From an uncultured Propionivibrio sp. (GTDB lineage Bacteria > Pseudomonadota > Gammaproteobacteria > Burkholderiales > Rhodocyclaceae): a DNA stretch of 17,916 bases. A model generated the notes under the pieces. It did not search any database and was not told the origin of the DNA. It saw nothing but the letters and a program-made list of their open reading frames with translations. This document shows, one piece after another, positions 8,091-14,781 of this stretch; position 1 is the first letter of the stretch; each line of letters starts with the position of its first letter. The DNA lies in NCBI GenBank assembly GCA_937923255.1, contig CALAIL010000030.1, forward strand, positions 1 to 17,916, read 5' to 3'. The translations under genes were made by a program, and so were the position numbers.

Positions 8091-8555
8091 ATGAAGATCA
8101 GGAGCCAGAAAGATTTTGTCGCCGGACTGCTGCTCATCCTGATCGGCCTGGCGTTTGCCATCGGCGCCACTGGCTACAGCTTTGGCGCCGCCGTGCGTCC
8201 GGGGCCGGGATACTTTCCCTTTGGTCTGGGGATCATTCTTGCGCTGCTCGGCGTCGTCGTGCTGCTTTCGGCCTTGACCGGTCAACGTACGGACCGCACG
8301 GACGGCGACCCGGTCGGCAGGATTCCGTGGCGGCCGCTGCTTTGCGTGGTCGGCGCGATTGTGTTTTTCGGCGTTGCCCTGCCGCGGCTCGGCTTTTTCA
8401 TCAGTCTGCCGGTCATGATTGTCCTGACTTCGGCGGGCAGCCGTGAATTTTCCTGGCGGGATGCGCTGCTCAATGCGGCGGTGCTGACGCTGGCCTCTTA
8501 CGCGATTTTCATTTACGGCCTGCAATTGACGATGCCCTTGTGGCCGGCGCTGTAG
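8091..8555 (+). CDS. tctB: Tripartite tricarboxylate transporter small membrane subunit, TctB family
   Basis: TctB is the small, poorly conserved membrane subunit of secondary tripartite tricarboxylate transporters. The 154-residue protein shows the family opening KDFVAGLLLILIGLAFAIGA and then the hallmark RPGPGYFPFGLGIILALLGVVV. Four membrane segments are visible: about 9-28, 43-62, 82-106 and 125-150, with a charged loop (QRTDRTDGD) between the second and third. AAGGA lies four bases before the ATG, with a GGAGG further upstream. It is followed by tctA after 192 bases, in the usual small-then-large order. The substrate is unknown: citrate, tartrate, tricarballylate and dicarboxylates are all carried by members of the family. 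Confidence 0.88.
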   Translation: MKIRSQKDFVAGLLLILIGLAFAIGATGYSFGAAVRPGPGYFPFGLGIILALLGVVVLLSALTGQRTDRTDGDPVGRIPWRPLLCVVGAIVFFGVALPRLGFFISLPVMIVLTSAGSREFSWRDALLNAAVLTLASYAIFIYGLQLTMPLWPAL

Positions 8556-8747
8556 TCGATGAAGCCGATGCTGCCGATGGTTTCGCCGTCCATTTCGCCC
8601 GCTCCTTCCGTTCCGCCCGGCGCATACGGCTGCCTGATGCCTTCATTGTCATTGTTCGCCCTGCCGCCTGAGGCTTCTGATGTTCCTGGGCGGCGCGTCT
8701 TCCACTCAATCCAGCCAACATAGGGTTTTTCCCCGGAAAGAGCGCTC

Positions 8748-10256
8748 ATGGATCTTTTGCAGAATCTGGTGCTGGGTTTCCAGACCTCGCTGTCACTGGC
8801 CAATCTGGGATACGCCTTTCTCGGCGCCTTGCTCGGCACGCTGATCGGCGTGCTGCCGGGGTTGGGGCCGATCGCCACGATCGCCATGCTGCTTCCCTCA
8901 ATGTATACCCTGCCGCCGACTTCCGCGCTGATCATGCTGGCCGGCATTTATTACGGCGCGCAGTATGGCGGCTCGACAACGGCGATCCTGATCAACGTGC
9001 CGGGCGAAGCCTCGTCTGTAGTGACGGCGCTCGACGGCTACCAGATGGCACGCCGCGGGCACGCCGGCAAGGCGCTGGCGACGGCCGCGCTGGCGTCCTT
9101 TTTTGCCGGCACGGTAGGAACGCTCGTCGTTGCCGCCTTCGCCCCGCCGCTGACCGGCCTGGCCTTTGAATTCGGCGCGCCGGAATACTGCGCCCTGATG
9201 TTCTTGGGGCTGGTCGGCGCCGTCGTCCTGGCCTCCGGTTCGCTGCCCAAGGCGATGGCGATGGTCGTGCTTGGCCTGCTGCTCGGCCAGATCAATACCG
9301 ATGTGATCACGGCGGTGCCGCGTTTTAGCTTCGGCATCCCCGAGCTGATGGACGGCATCAACTTCACCGTCATCGCCATGGGGATTTTCAGCTTCGGTGA
9401 AATCATTGCCAACCTGGGCAGGCCGCCCGGGCAACGCGAAACCTTCGTGCGGAAGGTGACCAATCTCATGCCCGACAAAGAAGATTTCAAGGCTGCCGCG
9501 CCGGCGACGGTGCGCGGAACGCTGCTTGGATGCCTGCTCGGCGTGCTGCCTGGCGCCGGCCCGATGCTGGCCTCGTTCTCCTCCTACACGATCGAGAAAA
9601 AACTCTCGAAAACGCCGCAGGCCTTTGGTAAAGGCGCCATCGAAGGCGTCGCCGCGCCCGAGGCGGCAAACAATTCCGGCGCCCAGACTTCGTTCATTCC
9701 CATGCTCACGCTCGGCATCCCGACCAGCGCGGTCATGGCATTGATGGTGGGCGCCATGACAATCATGGGCATTCAGCCCGGTCCCCAGGTCATGACGGCC
9801 AACCCCAGCCTGTTCTGGGGGCTGGTGACATCAATGTGGATCGGCAACCTGATGCTCGTCATCCTCAACCTGCCGCTGATCGGCATCTGGGTCCGTTTGC
9901 TGACCGTGCCCTATCGCTTCCTGTTCCCCGCCATCATGGCCTTTTGCGCCATCGGCGTTTACTCGCTGTCGAACAATACCTTCGACGTCTACTGCGCGGC
10001 GGTTTTCGCCGTTATCGGCTTTGCCTTTCACAAGCTCGGCTTTGAACCGGCGCCGCTGATTCTCGGCTTTGTCCTCGGCCCGATGATGGAAGAAAACCTG
10101 CGCCGCGCTCTGCTCATGGCGCGCGGCGACTGGAGCGTTTTCCTCACCCGCCCGATCGCGGCGACGATGATCGCGCTCGCCATCGCCTTGATGGTGATGA
10201 TCGCCCTCCCGGCGATCGGCAAAAAGCGCGAAGCCGTATTCGTCGAGCAGGAATAA
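8748..10256 (+). CDS. tctA: Tripartite tricarboxylate transporter large membrane subunit, TctA family
   Basis: TctA is the large permease subunit that moves the substrate across the inner membrane, driven by an ion gradient. The 502-residue protein is full length with about 10-12 hydrophobic segments. It carries the family's duplicated signature as GVLPGLGP (34-41) and GVLPGAGP (265-272), one in each half. Other typical blocks are [22 protein letters not shown], the [24 protein letters not shown] stretch, the charged cytoplasmic loop around [53 protein letters not shown] and [26 protein letters not shown] precedes the ATG. No periplasmic binding protein gene (tctC/bug) lies in the window; these are often encoded elsewhere in Burkholderiales. 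A long repeat starts just after the stop codon. Confidence 0.96.
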   Translation: MDLLQNLVLGFQTSLSLANLGYAFLGALLGTLIGVLPGLGPIATIAMLLPSMYTLPPTSALIMLAGIYYGAQYGGSTTAILINVPGEASSVVTALDGYQMARRGHAGKALATAALASFFAGTVGTLVVAAFAPPLTGLAFEFGAPEYCALMFLGLVGAVVLASGSLPKAMAMVVLGLLLGQINTDVITAVPRFSFGIPELMDGINFTVIAMGIFSFGEIIANLGRPPGQRETFVRKVTNLMPDKEDFKAAAPATVRGTLLGCLLGVLPGAGPMLASFSSYTIEKKLSKTPQAFGKGAIEGVAAPEAANNSGAQTSFIPMLTLGIPTSAVMALMVGAMTIMGIQPGPQVMTANPSLFWGLVTSMWIGNLMLVILNLPLIGIWVRLLTVPYRFLFPAIMAFCAIGVYSLSNNTFDVYCAAVFAVIGFAFHKLGFEPAPLILGFVLGPMMEENLRRALLMARGDWSVFLTRPIAATMIALAIALMVMIALPAIGKKREAVFVEQE

Positions 10257-10274
10257 AGCACGCTGCGCCCGCTG

Positions 10275-10461
10275 GCTGCTGCAGGGGATGGGGGCATGGA
10301 TAGGCGCCTCTGGAGCCCGCGCCCTATAAGGGTTTCCGGATGCCCACCCCTGAAGCCCACGTCCTATAAGGGTTTCCGGGTACCCATCGCTGAAAGACTT
10401 ATTCCATAAGGGCTTCCGGGAAGGGTGGCCGGAAACGCCCATTCCACGCGGGCTGGCGGCC
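10275..10461. repeat. 187-bp dispersed direct repeat, copy A
   Basis: This segment matches 11124-11310 over the same 187 bases with about 11 substitutions and no gaps (near 94 % identity by my count). The first half contains three tandem units of exactly 40 bp, seen in the spacing of TATAAG at 10325, TATAAG at 10365 and CATAAG at 10405. The distal end is the hairpin-like unit GGCCGGAAA - CGCCCATTCCACGCGGG - CTGGCGGCC at 10427-10461, related to the units at 51-87 and 374-410. It starts soon after the tctA stop. Weaker similarity extends a further 15 bases upstream on both copies (GCTGCGCC). Confidence 0.85.
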
Positions 10462-10548
10462 ACCCTGTTTTATTGGCGGGCAGCACGCTGCCGGCATCAT
10501 GCTCATCGAAAAGGGGTGGCCTGGAATCCCGCGCATCGACCGCACCGT

Positions 10549-11007
10549 TCAATCCGCCCGGGGGCGTTGGGCATCATGCCTGAATATCAGGGCGCTGATC
10601 AGCCCGCTGATCAATGGCGCGGAAAACCACAGGAGATTTTGTTCATGCGTGATGGCAAACCACAGCCATCCCAGGAAAAACCCCAGCGATGCGCCGACCG
10701 CAACGGCAAAATAAAGGCCAAGTTCCCAGATGCGCTGGAGTACGGCGCCGACCCCGTACAGGCTGATGGAAGTAAAGGCAAAGCCTGCCGGAAAATAAAT
10801 CAATGTTTGTAAGACCCATCGCTCATGGGATTGCTCCCCACCGATCAAGGGCATGAATTGCAGCAGGGAGGGCGGCGTTAACCAAAGCGGCGCAGAAAGC
10901 CAGACGGCCTGCCCTTTGGGGTCGATAATCGTTGCCGCATAAAACATGGCCATGACGCAATGGGCGTAATACAACAGAACCAGAAAAATCCCCAGATGAT
11001 GACGCAT
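10549..11007 (-). CDS. Hypothetical four-helix membrane protein between direct repeats
   Basis: I do not recognise this family. The 152-residue product is strongly hydrophobic with segments at about 5-27, 69-92, 97-118 and 126-143, and a periplasmic or cytoplasmic loop (about 30-68) containing PLWLTPPSLLQFMPLIGGEQSHERW. The end is charged (RHDAQRPRAD). The frame has membrane-protein amino acid use rather than random composition, which supports coding. No good Shine-Dalgarno precedes the ATG at 11007, and a later ATG (residue 19) is possible. It is flanked by the 187-bp direct repeats on both sides, and one base upstream of it ends a frame resembling the C-terminus of the class II aldolase encoded at 11655-12335. 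The position parallels that of the small membrane gene after the intact aldolase, but the two membrane proteins share no sequence that I can see. Confidence 0.6.
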   Translation of the reverse strand: MRHHLGIFLVLLYYAHCVMAMFYAATIIDPKGQAVWLSAPLWLTPPSLLQFMPLIGGEQSHERWVLQTLIYFPAGFAFTSISLYGVGAVLQRIWELGLYFAVAVGASLGFFLGWLWFAITHEQNLLWFSAPLISGLISALIFRHDAQRPRAD

Positions 11008-11008
11008 G

Positions 11009-11083
11009 CTATGTGTTGTGAACCCGGATCGATGGTGGCGCGTAATGCGCGAATTTTTTCAGTATTTTAGCCATTTCCATTTC
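11009..11083 (-). pseudogene. C-terminal remnant of a class II aldolase
   Basis: Read on the minus strand this ends EMEMAKILKKFAHYAPPS..., which matches the C-terminal DEMAVILKKFAHYGQPQ of the intact aldolase at 11655-12335 in the same frame. At the DNA level 22 consecutive bases are identical (11041-11062 against 11678-11699), followed by a patchier match. Nothing else of the aldolase remains; the frame runs upstream straight into repeat copy B. I infer a decayed partial duplication or the scar of a recombination event. Confidence 0.6.
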
Positions 11084-11123
11084 ACCGGGGTATTGCGCAG
11101 CAATGACGCGCGCTGCGCCGCCT

Positions 11124-11310
11124 GCTGCTGCAGGGGATGGGGGCATGGATAGGCACCTCTGAAGCCCGCGTTCTATAAGGGTTTCCGGATGCCCACCCCT
11201 GAAGCCCACGTTCTATAAGGGTTTGTGGATGCCCATCGCTGAAAGGCTTATTCCATAAGGGCTTCCGGGCAGGGTGGCCGGAAACGCCCATTCCACGCGG
11301 GCTGGCGGCC
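11124..11310. repeat. 187-bp dispersed direct repeat, copy B
   Basis: Same orientation and length as the copy at 10275-10461. The 40-bp tandem units are again visible as TATAAG at 11174, TATAAG at 11214 and CATAAG at 11254, and the hairpin-like unit GGCCGGAAA - 17-bp core - CTGGCGGCC lies at 11276-11310 with the core in the same orientation as copy A. The two copies are 849 bp apart. Confidence 0.85.
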
Positions 11311-11368
11311 GACGATGAGTAGTACTGTCAGCATCTCGGCCGACGGTGAGCAGTACCGCCAGCGTTAC
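11307..11368. repeat. Two-unit 31-bp tandem repeat
   Basis: GGCCGACGATGAGTAGTACT at 11307 and GGCCGACGGTGAGCAGTACC at 11338 begin two imperfect 31-bp units; the phrase AG.ACT.CCAGC continues in each. This lies directly after repeat copy B and before the small membrane protein gene's 3' end. Confidence 0.45.
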
Positions 11369-11413
11369 GGCTAGCACTACCCATTCTGCGTGGGTGAGCG
11401 GCCGCCCGGTTTT

Positions 11414-11641
11414 TTAGCTTCTGGCGCGGGATTCCAGGTAGAGGCCGAGCGCGCATCCGGCGATGACCAGCGCGATGCCGTGCCCGAACGTGAAGGCTGC
11501 GAAGTTGTAGGCGAGTGAGATCGCCAGGAGTCCGGAAACGAGGAGGCAGAGGAGCAGGCGAAGCGGGCGCCGGAGGAACAGTACGATGTCCAGCAGGTTG
11601 AGCAGGAAGTCGAGCAGGAGATTAAGCAGGGAATCGAGCAT
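11414..11641 (-). CDS. Small leucine-rich membrane protein in the mtnA operon
   Basis: I do not recognise a family. The 75-residue product begins with a run of short leucine-rich repeats (MLDSLLNLLLDFLLNLLDIVLFL), then an Arg pair (RRPLR), a hydrophobic segment at about 28-48 and another at about 53-68, ending LESRARS. The first 23 residues could form an amphipathic or membrane helix with Asp at a spacing of 7-8, so two or three membrane passes are possible. Codons are rich in G/C at third positions, which supports coding. It starts 13 bases after the aldolase stop on the same strand and is probably co-transcribed with mtnA and the aldolase. No strong Shine-Dalgarno is visible. Its role is unknown; export of a sulfur by-product or membrane attachment would be guesses. 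Confidence 0.6.
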   Translation of the reverse strand: MLDSLLNLLLDFLLNLLDIVLFLRRPLRLLLCLLVSGLLAISLAYNFAAFTFGHGIALVIAGCALGLYLESRARS

Positions 11642-11654
11642 CTTTGCTGCGTAT

Positions 11655-12331
11655 TTATTTCGCGTTTTGCGGCTGCCCGTAATGCGCGAATTTTTTCAGG
11701 ATTACCGCCATTTCGTCGGCGTCGAGCAGAACGGGAGCGCCGAGCTGGCAGGCGCGCCAGTACTGTTCGCACAGCGCCTCAAATTCAATGCCCAGCGCCA
11801 GCGCGCGTTCCGGCGTCTCGGCGTAGAGCAGAAAGCCGTGATTGGCGAGCAGGCAGGCTGTGCGGCCGTTCAGCGCCTCCAGCGCCGCGTCGGACAGCGC
11901 CTGGGTGCCGAAGGTGGCGTAGCGGGCGCAGCGGATGTTGTCGCCGCCGAAGCGGGCAATCATGTAGTGGAAAGGGGGAATGTCCCAGCGCAGGCAGGCG
12001 AGGCTGACAGCGAAAGGGGAATGCGCGTGCAGCACGGCGCCGGCCTGCGGGTGGGCGAGGTAGAGGTCGCGGTGAAAGCGCCATTCGGAGGATGGCTGAC
12101 GGCGGCCGCTAGCCGTGCCGTCAAAGCGCATAAATACGATGTCTTCGGCTTCCAGCGTGGCGTAGTCCATGCCGGAGGGCGTGATCAGGAAGCCGCTTTC
12201 GCTGTTCTCGCCGTTTTCATCGTTCTGGGCGAGGCGCAGGCTGAGGTTGCCGGCGGTGCCTTTGTTCAGGCCGGCGGTGAGCATGCCGTGCGCGGCGGCG
12301 ATCAGGCGGTGGCGGGCGCGGTCGGTCGTCT

Positions 12332-12335
<4 letters not shown>
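11655..12335 (-). CDS. Class II aldolase, FucA-type; probable methylthioribulose-/deoxyribulose-1-phosphate aldolase
   Basis: The 226-residue protein is a zinc-dependent class II aldolase/adducin family member that closely follows L-fuculose-1-phosphate aldolase along its length: LNKGTAGNLSLR, FLITPSGMDY, PSSEWRFHRDLY, AVLHAHSPFAVSLA, PPFHYMIARFGGDNIRCARYATFGT and CLLANHGFLLYAETPERAL. The predicted zinc ligands His103, His105 and His166 and the acid Glu84 match FucA His92, His94, His155 and Glu73. The ATG overlaps the mtnA stop by four bases (ATGA), so the two are translationally coupled. With MtnA it would form the aldolase route (the DHAP shunt) that cleaves 5-methylthioribulose-1-phosphate to DHAP and 2-methylthioacetaldehyde, or the matching 5-deoxyribulose compound. 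MtnB dehydratase shares the fold but the FucA-like sequence favours the aldolase. That assignment is inference. Confidence 0.85.
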
Positions 12336-13597
<1,262 letters not shown>

Positions 13598-13675
13598 TGC
13601 ACTGTCCTTTCTGTCCTTCCGTATCAACTGTCCGCGCGGCCTGCCGGCTTGCGCTATGGCTGGCGCGCTTTAAGT

Positions 13676-13948
13676 TTATTGGATTTCCTTGGACGCCTGG
13701 GCGCCGTGATCGACGATGCGCCGGCCGGGCATGGGCGGCGCATGCATATTCGCATCTGCCTTCACTCCCTCCACTCCATTCACTCCCACCTCCACCTCCG
13801 CATTCGATTGCCGGCGCTGGCCGCCGTGCAAGGCTTCATTGGCGTGCATGTTGCCGTGTGGCGCGGTCAGAGCCTTGCGCCCCGCCCATCCGGGCAGCAA
13901 TGCAATCCAGTAGAGTCCGTGCGCGATGACCGCTCTTCTCGCAGGCAT
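13676..13948 (-). CDS. Doubtful small protein upstream of mtnA
   Basis: A 90-residue minus-strand frame with codon third positions richer in G/C than chance in several blocks. The N-terminal part contains a short hydrophobic stretch (GLYWIALLPGWAG); the rest is hydrophilic with HGNMHANEALHGGQ and a low-complexity EVEVGVNGVEGV segment. No Shine-Dalgarno is evident and I recognise no family. It could be a real small gene, the remnant of one, or chance. Confidence 0.25.
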   Translation of the reverse strand: MPARRAVIAHGLYWIALLPGWAGRKALTAPHGNMHANEALHGGQRRQSNAEVEVGVNGVEGVKADANMHAPPMPGRRIVDHGAQASKEIQ

Positions 13949-13987
13949 GTTTTCGTCTCAAGGGCAGGCAATGGCAGAAAATTCCGG

Positions 13988-14067
13988 CCAATCAGGCCAA
14001 GTCAGAACCAGTCACGGCGAATCACGACCAATCAGGGCCAATTACGACCAATTCCAGCCAATGCCGG
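13988..14067. repeat. Array of about eight degenerate 10-bp repeats upstream of mscL
   Basis: Successive units begin CCAATCAGG, CCAAGTCAGAA, CCAGTCACGG, CGAATCACGA, CCAATCAGGG, CCAATTACGA, CCAATTCCAG and CCAATGCCGG: consensus CCAATCAGGG with a 10-base step (first two 9 and 11). The period is close to one helical turn, so all units would face the same side of the DNA. It lies about 195-275 bases before mscL and 390 or more from mtnA. Confidence 0.75.
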
Positions 14068-14213
14068 TGATTCCGGCGGCGCGGCGCACTACCCGGCGCA
14101 CCCGCCTGGAATAGTTCGTGAAATGTTCGTGAAATTCTATCCAATTGCACTGCCGACAAGAAGATCAATGCTGGCCTAAAGTCGGCAACGTTTCGTCAAA
14201 CATCGGACGTAAT

Positions 14214-14241
14214 TTGCCATGTAAAATGAAATTACCCTAAT
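14214..14241 (+). promoter_or_regulatory. Candidate mscL promoter
   Basis: TTGCCA (five of six to TTGACA) at 14214-14219, a 16-base AT-rich spacer, then CCTAAT (four of six) at 14236-14241, 19 bases before the mscL ATG. The location and AT-rich context fit a promoter, but the match is modest; an alternative -10 is TAAAAT at 14222. Confidence 0.35.
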
Positions 14242-14260
14242 TTTTCAGGAAGCTAACGAC

Positions 14261-14680
14261 ATGTTTCAAGAATTCAAAGAATTTGCCATGCGGGGCAATG
14301 TCATGGATCTGGCCGTGGGCGTCATCATCGGCGGCGCGTTCGGCAAGATCGTCGATTCTGTGGTGAACGATCTGGTCATGCCGATCGTTTCGATGCTCAT
14401 GGGCGGGAAATTCGACTTCTCCAACCTGTTCGTCGTGCTCGGTGATGTGCCCGCCGGCACGGCGATGACGCTCGATGCGCTCAAAAAGGCCGGCGTGCCG
14501 GTCTTCGCTTACGGCAACTTCATTACGATTCTGGTCAACTTCATCATTCTGGCTTTCATCATCTTCATGATGGTCAAGCAGATGAACAGACTGCGCAAGC
14601 CGGAAGCGCCTGCGCCCGAACCGGAAACGCCGGAAGACATCGTGCTGCTGCGCGAAATCCGCGACAGCCTGAAAAAATAA
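14261..14680 (+). CDS. mscL: Large-conductance mechanosensitive channel
   Basis: MscL is a homopentameric inner-membrane channel that opens under membrane tension to release solutes during hypo-osmotic shock. The 139-residue protein is full length. The N-terminal amphipathic helix [20 protein letters not shown] leads into TM1 with the gate region [25 protein letters not shown] periplasmic loop (about 48-85) is followed by [28 protein letters not shown], the TM2 block, and by the C-terminal bundle with [24 protein letters not shown] lies eight or so bases before the ATG. It stands alone, followed by an intrinsic terminator, and converges on glnE. Confidence 0.98.
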   Translation: MFQEFKEFAMRGNVMDLAVGVIIGGAFGKIVDSVVNDLVMPIVSMLMGGKFDFSNLFVVLGDVPAGTAMTLDALKKAGVPVFAYGNFITILVNFIILAFIIFMMVKQMNRLRKPEAPAPEPETPEDIVLLREIRDSLKK

Positions 14681-14731
14681 ATGACGGCCGGCCGCGGCAG
14701 CTGGGTTTTCGGGCCGGTTAACGCTTAAACA

Positions 14732-14759
14732 GGCGCGCTTTCGGGCGCGCCGTTTTTTT
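14732..14759 (+). terminator. Intrinsic terminator of mscL
   Basis: GGCGCGC (14732-14738), a six-base loop, GCGCGCC (14745-14751) and a run of seven T (14753-14759): a GC-only 7-bp stem directly followed by the U tract, about 50 bases after the mscL stop. It may also act weakly on glnE transcripts from the other side. Confidence 0.9.
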
Positions 14760-14781
14760 ACGCATTGATTTTGCAGCCTGC

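Larger units (their letters stand above)
11008..11413. other. Gene-free, repeat-filled gap
   Basis: This stretch holds the aldolase remnant (11009-11083), repeat copy B (11124-11310) and two tandem units of about 31 bp that both start GGCCGACG (11307 and 11338). I see no intact gene in it. Confidence 0.6.
13598..14260. other. Long gap between divergent mtnA and mscL
   Basis: About 660 bases without a confident gene. The half next to mtnA has a GC3-rich minus-strand frame (13676-13948, listed separately). The half next to mscL has an array of 10-bp units (13988-14067) and an AT-rich mscL promoter region (14200-14245). The two flanking operons point away from each other, so both promoters must lie here. 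Confidence 0.6.

Noticed and set aside
10320..11310. CRISPR array
   Set aside because: The 40-bp units are contiguous and all similar to each other, with no unique spacers between conserved repeats and no cas genes.
13988..14067. CRISPR-like or coding repeat
   Set aside because: Units are only 10 bp with no spacers, and the step of 10 is not a multiple of three, so it is not a protein repeat.
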